Positions 22,701 to 30,730 of a stretch of DNA of 64,000 nt are shown in pieces. Origin of the DNA: Azospirillum sp. B510 (GTDB lineage: Bacteria; Pseudomonadota; Alphaproteobacteria; Azospirillales; Azospirillaceae); assembly GCF_000010725.1 (NCBI RefSeq), contig NC_013859.1, positions 82,001 through 146,000 on the forward strand, written 5' to 3'. Position numbers and translations under genes: made by a program. The notes beneath the pieces were generated by a model. It did not search any database. It was not told where the DNA came from and worked only from the letters and a program-made list of their open reading frames with translations. Each line of letters starts with the position of its first letter. Within the stretch, counting starts at the first letter, position 1.

Positions 22701-25397
22701 GTGACCGGGGTTTCCCTGTCCAGCACCGGCGGCACGGCGGCGACCGACGGAGTCGGCAGCTACGCCATTACGGCGTCGGCGGCCCAGGGCAGCGGCCTCT
22801 CGAACTACACCATCACCTATGCCGACGGCACGCTGACGGTGAACCCGGCAACGCTGACCGTCACCGCCGACGCGGTGCGCAAGACCTACGGCGACAGCAC
22901 CACGCTGACCGGCTTCACCGCCACCGGCCTGAAGAACAGCGACAGCGTGACCGGGGTCAACCTGTCCAGCAGCGGCACGGCGGCCACCGCCGGGGTCGGC
23001 AGCTACAGCATCGCCGCCGCGTCGGCCCAGGGCAGCGGCCTCTCGAACTACACCATCACCTATGCCAACGGCACGCTGACGGTCGATCCCGCCGCGCTGA
23101 CCGTCACCGCCGACGCGGCGCGCAAGACCTACGGCGACAGCGCCACGCTGACCGGCTTCACCGCCACCGGCCTGAAGAACAGCGACAGCGTGACCGGGGT
23201 CAGCCTGTCCAGCAGCGGCACGGCGGCCACCGCCGGGGTTGGCAGCTACAGCATCGCCGCCGCGTCGGCCCAGGGCAGCGGCCTCTCGAACTACACCATC
23301 ACCTATGCCAACGGCACGCTGACGGTCGATCCCGCCGCGCTGACCGTCACCGCCGACGCGGCGCGCAAGACCTACGGCGACAGCGCCACGCTGACCGGCT
23401 TCACCGCCACCGGCCTGAAGAACAGCGACAGCGTGACCGGGGTCAGCCTGTCCAGCAGCGGCACGGCGGCCACCGCCGGGGTCGGCAGCTACAGCATCGC
23501 CGCCGCGGCGGCCCAGGGCAGTGGCCTCTCGAACTACACCGTCACCTATGCCGACGGCACGCTGACGGTGAACCCGGCGGCGCTGACCGTCACCGCCGAC
23601 GCGGCGCGCAAGACCTACGGCGACAGCGCCACGCTGACCGGCTTCACCGCCACCGGCCTGAAGAACAGCGACAGCGTGACCGGGGTCAGCCTGTCCAGCA
23701 GCGGCACGGTGGCCACCGCCGGGGTCGGCAGCTACGCCATTACGGCGTCGGCGGCCCAGGGCAGCGGCCTGTCGAACTACACCGTCACCTATGCCAACGG
23801 CACGCTGACGGTCGATCCCGCCGCGCTGACCGTCACCGCCGACGCGGCGCGCAAGACCTACGGCGACAGCGCCACGCTGACCGGCTTCACCGCCACCGGC
23901 CTGAAGAACAGCGACAGCGTGACCGGGGTCAACCTGTCCAGCAGCGGCACGGCGGCCACCGCCGGGGTCGGCAGCTACGCCATTACGGCGTCGGCGGCCC
24001 AGGGCAGCGGCCTGTCGAACTACACCGTCACCTATGCCAACGGCACGCTGACGGTCGATCCCGCCGCGCTGACCGTCACCGCCGACGCGGCGCGCAAGAC
24101 CTACGGCGACAGCGCCACGCTGACCGGCTTCACCGCCACCGGCCTGAAGAACAGCGACAGCGTGACCGGGGTCAGCCTGTCCAGCAGCGGCACGGCGGCC
24201 ACCGCCGGGGTCGGCAGCTACGCCATTACGGCGTCGGCGGCCCAGGGCAGCGGCCTCTCGAACTACACCATCACCTATGCCGACGGCACGCTGACGGTGA
24301 ACCCGGCGGCGCTGACCGTCACGGCCGACGCGGCGCGCAAAACCTACGGCGACAGCGCCACGCTGACCGGCTTCACCGCCACCGGCCTGAAGAACAGCGA
24401 CAGCGTGACCGGGGTCAGCCTGTCCAGCAGCGGCACGGCGGCCACCGCCGGGGTCGGCAGCTACGCCATTACGGCGTCGGCGGCCCAGGGCAGCGGCCTG
24501 TCGAACTACACCATCACCTATGCCGACGGCACGCTGACGGTGAACCCGGCGGCGCTGACCGTCACCGCCGACGCGGCGCGCAAGACCTACGGCGACAGCG
24601 CCACGCTGACCGGCTTCACCGCCACCGGCCTGAAGAACAGCGACAGCGTGACCGGGGTCAGCCTGTCCAGCAGCGGCACGGTGGCCACCGCCGGGGTCGG
24701 CAGCTACGCCATTACGGCGTCGGCGGCCCAGGGCAGCGGCCTCTCGAACTACACCATCACCTACGTCGATGGAGCCTTGACGGTAACCCCCCGCTCGATC
24801 CTGGTGACGGCGGACAGCCTCAGCCGTCCCATCGGCACCGGCAACCCGGCCTTGACCTACACTGTTGGCGGACAGGGGCTGGCCAACGGCGACACGCTCG
24901 ACGGGACTCTGAGCACGGCCGCCGGCACAGCCTCGCCGGCCGGTTCCTACACCATCGAGCAGGGCATGCTGGCCGCTTCCGCCAATTATGGCCTCACCTT
25001 CCTGCCCGGGGTGCTGACGGTAACCGCCACCGGGGAAACCATGACTCCGCAGCCCCCATCGGGGCCGGTGCAGGTTGAGGAGCTGACGCAGGTTCTCGCC
25101 GTTGCGGCCCTGCCGCGAAATCTGGTGGTGGTGACGGCTTCGCCGACGACCCAACCCTTCCGGAACGACGATGCTCCGGTGTCCTTCCCGACCGCCGGTC
25201 CCCAAGCAGCATCTGGCGATGCAAGAGCCGCCGTCGACGGCGCGTCTGGAGGCTCCTCGGGCGGCTCCGGTTCCCAGGAAACCGCCGGCGGTGCCGCGGC
25301 CTGTATCGGCGGTGCCGCGGCCAGCGGCGACTGCACAGCGGCCCCCCATCCGGAGAACACGCTTTTCGGCCGGTTCCTCCGCTTCTCCATGCCCTGA
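16761..25397 (+). CDS. Giant TpsA exoprotein/adhesin (two-partner secretion) with GLUG and MBG repeats
   Basis: About 2878 residues from GTG 16761, which has AGGGG nearby; ATG 16770 is nine bases later and the frame is open from 16713. A long basic leader ends in a hydrophobic signal (LSLWLIASVALMESAIAPAS-A-Q). The haemagglutinin-type TPS domain (about 75-330) contains VIIDQTSRNAVINWNSFSIG, LNRVTG and VYLINPAGVAVG, the motifs read by a TpsB partner. Three blocks of GLUG-type repeats (IGGLVG, TITQSYATG) fill about 650-1640. Eleven MBG/YDG units follow (about 1785-2676), then one diverged unit. The C-terminus is Gly/Ser-rich with Cys residues in AACIGG and SGDC. The transporter gene lies 21 bp downstream. 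Expected role: secreted or surface-held adhesion to other cells, matrix or plant surface. Substrate unknown. Confidence 0.92.
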   Translation: MSAMTCLAKTVRIPIPTAFHDAIPGRGSSRAPWHPVPRCSGRSIAKLSLWLIASVALMESAIAPASAQTLPAGPSVAAGAVSIATPSGTSVIIDQTSRNAVINWNSFSIGSGNSVVINNGGGATLNRVTGNIPSRIDGSLTATGSVYLINPAGVAVGPGGKVLTGGSFTASTLDIPDAAFLNGGDKNFSGTSKATVTNAGSIGSLGGDVALIAREVTNTGTLTAPNGTVGLAAGYEVLVKDSAVEGGKFQVKVGGSDTAATTSGRIAAAAAEIRANGGNVYALAGNTGGVIAATGTASSGGRIFLTAGDGGTVEAGGTLAATRRTETGAVEGGDIRVSGGTATVTGTLSARGSAGKGKEGKGKDGKSAAGKGGTVAVTGTAVKVAGTATVDVSGSRGGAIAVGGDYQGGKDAARKTLKETVANAKTTAVAAGARLSADGTDGDGGSVVVWSDEHTDFAGAIKARGTGAGGKGGDAEVSGKATLSFRGTADLSAAEGAFGTLLLDPYNVTISAGSDSNVSDLSGVLTAGGNDSVLSVATLNGALTWANVAVSTGAGGSQDGTITVAAPVTWSTGAALTLAAAGDIVVNAPITATGNGAGLNLQYGVGRVYTIANNASVTMSGSSPTLRIGEAGTFQYYQTISSLADLASIDSSGATGRYALVKNLDAAGTTYTNALVSRSFSGTFAGLGNTISNLTVSAPGTDNVGLFATIGSSGTVRDLTLTGATLSGKSFVGGLVGSNAGTVTRTHVVGSVTGAGDKVGGLAGANTGAIGQSHATVVVTASGTNIGGLVGYNIGTVTQSYVTGSVTGGAGSTGGFVGFNHGGGSIADSYTTASVTQGSSVGGFAGANGGVATIARSYATGSIVGQGRNYTGGFVGARSGGTISSSYWDRGTTGQDASMFGTGLTTTDAFSSASYAGFDFTNTWYMVEGYTRPFLRSEYSTIIGNTHQLQLMGMAPSAAYTLATDIDARDTGASSAAGMWRISGNQSGFAPVGNSQQPFTGSLDGQGHVIRGLTFASTDGSAKLGLFGVVGTAGSIRDIGLTDVSITGSGAQAGSLASENSGTIVNAYATGTVTGGTGVGGLVGRNTGTITQSHAAVTVIGDSNVGGLVGESEAGTVNTVYATGAVHGTNSVGGLIGDSSADSVTKAYATGAVSGNATVGGLIGALRNGAGSLSESYATGAVTATDNKAGGLLGGVEDATVTNVYATGSVTGTIDNSDGEHFIGGLVGDNYYGTITNAYATGLVTLANTCTSGDCKAGGLAGRNAEGSINASYWDKGTTGQADAAGTGNGARNTVTGIETADAFSTATYGNFDLTNTWYLVDGQTRPFLRSEHATSIVNAHQLQLMALDPTAAYTLAADVDAGETGGGSAAGMWSIGGSKHGFVPVGNSSTPFTGSLDGQGHVIQRLAIRPEDYSGTNQGLFGVIGAAGNVHDVGLTDIAITGAGYTVGGLAGQNDGTITNAYVTGSVQGSALGGLVGKNTGTITRSYVTAMVSHPTVGGDEIGGLVSENTGTITQSYATGDVTGRGTVGGFAAKNSGTITQSYATGALTGTIGTDFGGFVGNNTGSISQSYATGGAVSANMSVGGFVGMNTGAISQSYAAKSVSGSSMVGGFFGFYAGGTITSSYFDTTVAGTTEHAGSASTVAGMTGLTTAQFQDTASFMTGASGWDFDSVWVPPSSGYYPVLYAMAPVTWVKALSADTVYSSGSGTVTAIGTQSSLSNYIFGKAGDSLTLTGATIATDPTAAVSATPTTASQPASNATVTSAKGTDYRVFYYGSAALTVTPAALTITAGNATKTYGDTATLSGYTVTGLKNSDSVTGVTLSSTGTAATAGVGSYSISGSSAQGTGLSNYTVSYTDGTLTVNPATLTIAADDVTKTYGDTATLTGFTATGLKNSDRVTGVSLSSTGGTAVTDGVGSYAITASSARGTGLSNYTVSYTGGTLTVNPATLTIAADGVTKTYGDTASVSGYAVTGLKDSDRVTGVSLSSTGGTAATDGVGSYAITASAAQGSGLSNYTITYADGTLTVNPATLTVTADAVRKTYGDSTTLTGFTATGLKNSDSVTGVNLSSSGTAATAGVGSYSIAAASAQGSGLSNYTITYANGTLTVDPAALTVTADAARKTYGDSATLTGFTATGLKNSDSVTGVSLSSSGTAATAGVGSYSIAAASAQGSGLSNYTITYANGTLTVDPAALTVTADAARKTYGDSATLTGFTATGLKNSDSVTGVSLSSSGTAATAGVGSYSIAAAAAQGSGLSNYTVTYADGTLTVNPAALTVTADAARKTYGDSATLTGFTATGLKNSDSVTGVSLSSSGTVATAGVGSYAITASAAQGSGLSNYTVTYANGTLTVDPAALTVTADAARKTYGDSATLTGFTATGLKNSDSVTGVNLSSSGTAATAGVGSYAITASAAQGSGLSNYTVTYANGTLTVDPAALTVTADAARKTYGDSATLTGFTATGLKNSDSVTGVSLSSSGTAATAGVGSYAITASAAQGSGLSNYTITYADGTLTVNPAALTVTADAARKTYGDSATLTGFTATGLKNSDSVTGVSLSSSGTAATAGVGSYAITASAAQGSGLSNYTITYADGTLTVNPAALTVTADAARKTYGDSATLTGFTATGLKNSDSVTGVSLSSSGTVATAGVGSYAITASAAQGSGLSNYTITYVDGALTVTPRSILVTADSLSRPIGTGNPALTYTVGGQGLANGDTLDGTLSTAAGTASPAGSYTIEQGMLAASANYGLTFLPGVLTVTATGETMTPQPPSGPVQVEELTQVLAVAALPRNLVVVTASPTTQPFRNDDAPVSFPTAGPQAASGDARAAVDGASGGSSGGSGSQETAGGAAACIGGAAASGDCTAAPHPENTLFGRFLRFSMP
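18850..21640 (+). repeat. GLUG-repeat blocks within the adhesin, partly triplicated
   Basis: Degenerate repeats of about 60-90 bp encode [VI]GGL[VA]G-x-N-x-G-x-[IV]-x-x-[SA]-Y-[AV]-x-G. They are arranged in three longer blocks. The second and third each begin with HQLQLM followed by AAYTLA-x-D-[IV]-DA and GSLDGQGHVI, so a segment of about 1.2 kb was duplicated and then diverged. GLUG domains occur in large surface and peptidase-associated proteins. Confidence 0.75.
22117..24789 (+). repeat. Eleven tandem 243-bp MBG/YDG repeats
   Basis: Eleven units of 81-82 codons, each with K-T-Y-G-D near its start, TGLK[ND]SD in the middle and GLSNYT[VI]xY followed by GTLTV at its end. Units 1-3 are diverged from each other. 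Units 5-11 are almost identical at the DNA level, differing mainly by exchanges such as SYSIAAAS versus SYAITASA and VDPAAL versus VNPAAL, which suggests recent recombination. A degraded twelfth unit follows to about 25025. Confidence 0.92.
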
Positions 25398-25418
25398 CGA
25401 ACAGAACGGTTCCGGCCC

Positions 25419-27323
25419 ATGATCGTCGCACGCCCCACTGCCAACAACCCGACCTTCCACCGCGACGCTACGGCGTTCGCCCGGCTGGCCGAACCGTCAC
25501 GATGGCTTGCCGCTCCGGCAGTCCTGCTCGTCCTGCTGCAAATACTGTCCCCGGACGCGGCGTCGGCGCAGGCTCCGGTACCGGTGGAGCGCAACCTGCC
25601 GCCAGCGGTCGCAGGCGAGGGCGGCGGCCTGCGCTATGGCAGCGGCCCGGCAGTCGATGTCGACGACACCCCGCTCGGCGTCGACCTCAAGGGCATCCGG
25701 CTCATCGGGCTGACCGATCCGGTGATGCCGGATCCCCCGGCGGGCATCACGTCATCGGGGGTGGAGGGGCTGGACCGGCAGCGCATCGCCGACGCGCTCG
25801 GCCCGTTCCTCGGCCAGCCCCTTTCGCGCAGGCGGTTGGCGGAGGCCCAGGCGGCCCTGGCCAAAGCATATCGCGAGACCGGGCGGCCGTTCGTCTCGAT
25901 CACCGCCCCGCCCCAGGAGATCACCGCTGGTGTGCTGCAACTCCGTGCCCTGCTCTTCCGGACAGGGAATGTCCGCGTCAGGGAGGTGGACGGCACCGTG
26001 GCAGCCGACGGTCTCGCCGCCTCCATCCGCGCACCGGCCGGCGGGCTGATCGAGGCCGAGCGCATTTCGGAGGATCTGGACTGGCTCAACCGCTTTCCCT
26101 ACCGCCAGCTCAACGGGGTATTCGAACCGGGCTCCGATCCGGGTTCCAGCGACCTGACTCTGGAGGTCACCCGACAACGGCCGTGGCAGGCTTATGCCGG
26201 AGCGTCCAACACCGGCAGCCTGCGCAACCGGGGGCTCGACCGGGTCTTCATTGGCTTCGCCGCCGGCCTTGAGTCTCTCAACGATCTCATCCTGTCGTAC
26301 CAGTTGACCGGCAGCCGCGACGTGGTGTCCGATCCCGGCTCCCTGAGGCTGTCGGGAAGCAACCGGCCGTCCTATGCCAGTCATGCCGGGCGCATCATCC
26401 TCCCGACCTTTCCACGGCAGGCGCTCAGCCTGACCCCCAACTTCGTCGTCACCTCCCAGGACAGCGCCGGCGGGCTTCTCACCGTCCGCAACACCACCAT
26501 CGAACTGCCGATCCTCTACCGCTCGGCGCTGTCCAACATCGATGCCGGCCTTGCCGGATGGGGTGACCTTTACGGGGGTGTGACGCCCAAGTGGCTGTCG
26601 CGCAAGGTGCTGAGCCAGGGAACCGGGTTGGCCAACGGGGCTGCGGGGGTGTTCGATTTCACCGTCGGCTGGGGCGGCTCCTGGCCCCAAGCGAGCGGTT
26701 CGACCGCTGTCGACCTCCGTGCCGTGGTCAATCGGGCCGGCGTGGTGCCTGGAAACAGCCGTGCGGCATGGAACAGCTTTTCCAACGGTCGCGTCGAGGA
26801 GGCTGATTACGCCTATCTCTATGGGGTGTTCAGCCGGGAGACTCCGTTGACCGGCGTGTCATGGCTGGACGGCGTCTCCTGGAACACCGAGTTCACGGGC
26901 CAGATGGCGGGCAAGGCACTGCCGGAAACCGAGCAGCTTGCCATCGGCGGGCTGTACGCCACCCGCGGCTATACGCTGAACGACGGCAGTGTCGATGCCG
27001 GTTTCGTTCTACGTAACGAAATGAGGCTGCAGTCGTTCGCCGCCCTGGGTCGTCTCGGCGGTGCCGGGATCGGCCCGGTGGAGGACGCCGTTTCGCCCTT
27101 TGCCTTTCTCGATGTCGGTCATGGCCACACCTACAATATCGGTGCCCTTCGGAGCATCGGTGAACGGGCCGATACCACGCTGGTAGGGCTGGGGGCCGGC
27201 GTCGATTATGCGCTGGCGCGGGTCCTACAGGCTGGCATGAACATCGGCGTGGCCCTAACCGACGGGCCGGAAACCAGCCGTGGCACCCTGACCGCCCAGG
27301 CCAGGGTTCAGGTCTCATTTTGA
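25419..27323 (+). CDS. TpsB outer-membrane transporter (FhaC/ShlB/HecB family)
   Basis: A 634-residue protein. A signal peptide with core LAAPAVLLVLLQIL ends near AASAQ. Residues 75-240 carry two POTRA-type modules (GVEGLDRQRIADALGPFLGQ, LSRRRLAEAQAALAKAYRET; then GNVRVREVDGTV and EAERISEDLDWLNRFPYRQL). Residues 260-634 form a 16-strand type barrel with the family hallmark GGLYATRGY and a C-terminal strand ending in VQVSF. It should recognise the TPS domain of the adhesin encoded 21 bp upstream and export it through the outer membrane. Length is slightly above the usual 550-600. The pair is one operon. Confidence 0.92.
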   Translation: MIVARPTANNPTFHRDATAFARLAEPSRWLAAPAVLLVLLQILSPDAASAQAPVPVERNLPPAVAGEGGGLRYGSGPAVDVDDTPLGVDLKGIRLIGLTDPVMPDPPAGITSSGVEGLDRQRIADALGPFLGQPLSRRRLAEAQAALAKAYRETGRPFVSITAPPQEITAGVLQLRALLFRTGNVRVREVDGTVAADGLAASIRAPAGGLIEAERISEDLDWLNRFPYRQLNGVFEPGSDPGSSDLTLEVTRQRPWQAYAGASNTGSLRNRGLDRVFIGFAAGLESLNDLILSYQLTGSRDVVSDPGSLRLSGSNRPSYASHAGRIILPTFPRQALSLTPNFVVTSQDSAGGLLTVRNTTIELPILYRSALSNIDAGLAGWGDLYGGVTPKWLSRKVLSQGTGLANGAAGVFDFTVGWGGSWPQASGSTAVDLRAVVNRAGVVPGNSRAAWNSFSNGRVEEADYAYLYGVFSRETPLTGVSWLDGVSWNTEFTGQMAGKALPETEQLAIGGLYATRGYTLNDGSVDAGFVLRNEMRLQSFAALGRLGGAGIGPVEDAVSPFAFLDVGHGHTYNIGALRSIGERADTTLVGLGAGVDYALARVLQAGMNIGVALTDGPETSRGTLTAQARVQVSF

Positions 27324-27393
27324 TGGGCGTCTGTGCATACCACCGCCAGCCGGGGCCGGTCGGCGCGTCTGATGTGCCGCCATGGTATCCGGG

Positions 27394-27560
27394 GTTCCGC
27401 CACACGCCGGTTACGGCCAGTCACGACCGACGGCCGCCATGGCCTGCCGGTCGCTCCCGATCTGCTGGGACAGGCCTTCCATGTGGCCGAGTCCAACCGG
27501 GTCTGGCTGGCCGACAACACCCTCCTGCCCACCGCTGAAGGCTGGCTGTCAACCGGTTTT
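27394..27560 (+). pseudogene. Relic of an IS3-family OrfB (internal part)
   Basis: The plus strand reads RPVTTDGRHGLPVAPDLLGQ, AFHVAESNRVWLADNTLLP, TAEGWL, the region of IS3 OrfB leading into the first DDE Asp (usually VWVGDITYIPT; here ADNTLLPT, with the Asp kept). It is cut at both ends. Together with the C-terminal piece at 13.56-13.66 kb it may come from one disrupted element. Confidence 0.75.
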
Positions 27561-28320
27561 GAGGGCGCTTCCAGGCGCCGCCACCACTGCGGTGCTGGGG
27601 GCGGTCCAGCCCACGCAGGATTGCGGCCGCTTGGGCCGTCCTCGCCAAGGAAGTCGCTGTGTTGCAGCTCAGGCGGCAGACGTCGGCCGCGGCACCGGCA
27701 AGCCGCGCACCCGGATCACGCCGTCGCGGATCGCTGGCCAGCGGAACTGTCCGGCCTCCAATCTCTTCGCGATGGGAACCAGTCCGGTGCCGTCCCAGTG
27801 CAGGAGTTTGACCCGGTCGGTTTGCTTGGAGCGGAAGACGTAGACGACCCCGCTGAAGGGATCCGCCCCCAGTTACTGCTGCATCAGAGCGGTCAACCCA
27901 TCCATGCCCTTGCGGAAATCGACCGGCTTGGCGGCGACCAGAACCCGCACTTCGCCCTCGATGCCGATCTGCACCCCGATGGCCGGGAGTTCCTTCGGTG
28001 CGACTGGCGGCGTCGTGGTGTCCAGCACCGCCGCCGCGACACCATGCCCTATTCCTCGAAGCGCTTGGTGGTACGTGCTTCCCGGCGCCAGGCACCGTCG
28101 CCCCAGACACCGCCACCTCGGCCAGGATCCCCGTCTTCTCCTCTAACGACAAGGTCCGGCGCCCCGCATCGCCCGTGATCACCTCCATGCGCCGCACCCG
28201 CACGGGCTCCTGGTCAAGTGCAAGGTCGAGCGTAGACACAAACCGTTCTCCCGATCATGCGATCCGGCAGATTCGCCCCGATCTGATCCCGCCGGAAGGT
28301 GGGGTCAGAACATCGCTTAC
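27561..28320 (-). pseudogene. Decayed IS66 fragment (tnpA and tnpB remnants)
   Basis: On the minus strand from about 28239, VRRMEVITGDAGRRTLSLEE begins an IS66 tnpA, which loses frame within 70 codons. Another minus frame between about 27950 and 27690 gives tnpB pieces (KLLHWDGTGLVPIAKRLEAG, FRWPA). The outer edge is GAACATCGCTTAC at 28308-28320, a GTAAGCG-type IS66 end. No intact transposase gene remains. The fragment borders the decarboxylase gene on one side and the IS3 relic on the other. Confidence 0.7.
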
Positions 28321-28352
28321 GATGTGCCGCCCCGCCCCCGCCTAAAAGCCGA

Positions 28353-30704
28353 TCATCCGTCCAGTCCGGGCTCACGTACGACGTAGGTGTAGAAACGCAC
28401 CGATCCGTCGGCTTCCGTCTCACGGTACAGCCCCTGGATCTCGTTGTCGAAGCCGGGGAAGCGGTTGGCGCCCTCCTGGAAGACCTGGAGATACTCGATC
28501 ATCGGCCGCGCATGCTCGTCCAGCCGTTCGCCCGGCACGATGGTGGCGATGCCCGGCGGATAGACCACCCACAGGGTGGTGGCGATCCGGCCGGCGATGC
28601 GGTCGATCGGCAGGTAATCCACATCGTTGCGCACCAGATGCCGCACCGCCTCGCGCGGCGGCATGACCATGGCGGGAAGATGGTCGGGGCGGAACATGCG
28701 GCGTTGCAGATCGTTGGTGTTGCGCTCGCGGTAATAGGCATGCATCTCCGCGCACAGGTCGCGCAGGCGGCGGCCGGTGTAGCGGGCCGGCCGGCGGGCG
28801 ACGAATTCCGGGATGACGTCCTCCAGCAGCGCGTTGTCGTCGTGCAGCCGCTTGAACGCCACCAGCGCGCTGAGCAGCGTGCCGGCCTTGCTCGACTCCA
28901 CGCCGGGCGTCAGCAGGAACAGGATCGAATTGAGGTCGTTCTTCTCCGGAACGATGCGGTTCTCGCGCAGATACTGAGCGACCACCGGGGCCGGGATGCC
29001 GTGATTCTCATAAGCCCCGCTGTGGCGGTCGAAGCCGGGAGTCAGCAGGGTGAGTTTGTTGGGGTCGGTCATCGCATAGCCGGCCGCCACATGGCGGAAG
29101 CCGTGCCAGTCGGCCCCCGGCGCGAATTCCCAATGGCGCACCTCGGAGGCGAGCGCGTCGGTCGGCACATCCTCCCACGCCATCATGGAGCCGGCCACCT
29201 CGACCCGATCCGGCACGAAGGGATCGAAGAACCAGCGGCGGGCCGGGTCGCTCTCGCGCTCCTCGAACTCGCGGCGGATGGCGCGGATCTTCTTGCGCAG
29301 CTCGATGCCCAGCCGGATCGTGTCGTCCCACAGCACTTCGCCCGAACGGCCCTTCATCATCTGCGCCCCGACATCCAGCGACGCGAACAGAGGGTAGAAG
29401 GGCGAGGTCGAGGCGTGCAGCAGGAAGGTCTCGTTGAAGCGGCGATGCTCGACCCGGCGGCGCTGGCCCTTGATGTGGCTGTCCTTGACGTGGATCTGCG
29501 AGGCCTGGGAGAAGCTGGCCAGCTGCTTGTGGGTGGATTGGGTGGCGATGATGCCGGGATGGCCGTCATGCAGCCCGTCCAGCCCCATGGCGAAGCGGCC
29601 CTTGAACAGCGGGTGGAATTTCAGGAAGCCGGCCCACGCCTCGTCGAACAGGATATAGTCGCAGAGGTGGCCGATCTTCGCCAGGATGGTCTCGGCGCTG
29701 TAGATGGTGCCGTCGTAGCTGCATTGCTGGATCACCGCGGCGCGGAAGGGCCGCTCGCGCTTCCAGGCCTCCGGGTCCTTGACCAGCGGGTTGTTGCGGA
29801 TCTTCTCGCGGATGCGCTCCTCGTCCAGCGCCTCATGGTCGATCGGGCCGATCAGGCCGTAGGGGTTGCGGTCGGTCTCCAGGAAGATCGGGATGCCGCC
29901 GCCGAGGAACAGGCCGCCATGGTGGGCCGCCTTGTGGTTGTTGCGGTCGAACAGGACGAGGTCGTCCTCCGCCACCAGCGCCGACAGCACGATCTTGTTG
30001 GAGGCCGAGGTGCCGTTCAGCACGAAATAGGTGCGTTCGGCGCCGAAGATCTTCGCCGCTTCCTTCTGGGCCTTCAGCGCCGGTCCTTCATGGACCAGCA
30101 GGTCGCCCATCTCCAGCACCGAATTGTCGATGTCGTCGCGGAACACCGCCTCGCCGAGATGCTCGACGAAGATGCGGCCGATCGGGCTGCGGCTGTAGAA
30201 GATGCCGCCATTATGGCCGGGGCAGGTCCAGAGCTGGTTGCCCTCCTCGGCATAATCGACCAGTTCGCCGAAGAAGGGCGTCTTCAGCGTCTCGGCATAT
30301 TGCTTGAGGCGGGAGACGAGGTTCTTGGCGATGAATTCAGGCGTCTCCTCGGCGAGGAAGACATAGCCGTCCACCTGGTTCAGCACGTCGACCGGGATGT
30401 TCTCCAGCCGCTGGCGGCGGACCAGCAGGATGATCGGCATCTCCAGACCGCGCTTGCGCGCCAGCGCGATCAGCGAGGCCGGCTTGCCTTCCATTCCGCG
30501 CTTGCCCCAATCGACGATCATGCAGCCGATGGCGGCGTCGGTGCGGATCGCCAGCTCGGCATCCTCCACCCGGCGCGTCCGCACAACCTCGAAGCCGATC
30601 CGCTCGACCTCCGCGACGATCTGCTGGACGCGCACGCCCTCCAGTTCGTCGGCGTCGAAGGCCGGGGCGCAGACCAGGAAGGAGAAGCGTCGAAAGAAAT
30701 CCAT
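28353..30704 (-). CDS. PLP-dependent Orn/Lys/Arg decarboxylase (fold type I)
   Basis: A 783-residue protein. Residues 1-130 form the receiver-like N-terminal wing of inducible basic amino-acid decarboxylases (FEVVRTRRVEDAELAIRTDA, MIVDWGKRG). The PLP core has YFVLNGTSASNKIVLSAL, LFDRNNHKAAHHGG, FDEAWAGFLKFHP and the Schiff-base Lys in IATQSTHKQLASFSQ (near residue 388), followed by ASTSPFYPLFASLD. A C-terminal domain completes it. Length is near that of AdiA/CadA/SpeF enzymes (710-755). The reaction is decarboxylation of arginine, lysine or ornithine to the matching polyamine or diamine. Substrate cannot be fixed by eye. A GNAT gene lies just upstream in the same direction. Confidence 0.9.
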   Translation of the reverse strand: MDFFRRFSFLVCAPAFDADELEGVRVQQIVAEVERIGFEVVRTRRVEDAELAIRTDAAIGCMIVDWGKRGMEGKPASLIALARKRGLEMPIILLVRRQRLENIPVDVLNQVDGYVFLAEETPEFIAKNLVSRLKQYAETLKTPFFGELVDYAEEGNQLWTCPGHNGGIFYSRSPIGRIFVEHLGEAVFRDDIDNSVLEMGDLLVHEGPALKAQKEAAKIFGAERTYFVLNGTSASNKIVLSALVAEDDLVLFDRNNHKAAHHGGLFLGGGIPIFLETDRNPYGLIGPIDHEALDEERIREKIRNNPLVKDPEAWKRERPFRAAVIQQCSYDGTIYSAETILAKIGHLCDYILFDEAWAGFLKFHPLFKGRFAMGLDGLHDGHPGIIATQSTHKQLASFSQASQIHVKDSHIKGQRRRVEHRRFNETFLLHASTSPFYPLFASLDVGAQMMKGRSGEVLWDDTIRLGIELRKKIRAIRREFEERESDPARRWFFDPFVPDRVEVAGSMMAWEDVPTDALASEVRHWEFAPGADWHGFRHVAAGYAMTDPNKLTLLTPGFDRHSGAYENHGIPAPVVAQYLRENRIVPEKNDLNSILFLLTPGVESSKAGTLLSALVAFKRLHDDNALLEDVIPEFVARRPARYTGRRLRDLCAEMHAYYRERNTNDLQRRMFRPDHLPAMVMPPREAVRHLVRNDVDYLPIDRIAGRIATTLWVVYPPGIATIVPGERLDEHARPMIEYLQVFQEGANRFPGFDNEIQGLYRETEADGSVRFYTYVVREPGLDG

Positions 30705-30730
30705 GGGGAACTCCGGGGGGTGGAAAGCTG

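Noticed and set aside
22117..24789. CRISPR-like regular repeats
   Set aside because: The 243-bp period, the absence of unique spacers and the intact reading frame show protein-coding tandem repeats, not a CRISPR array.
22608..25460. A 950-codon repetitive open frame on the minus strand
   Set aside because: It is the antisense of the MBG repeat array; its periodicity simply mirrors the real repeats.
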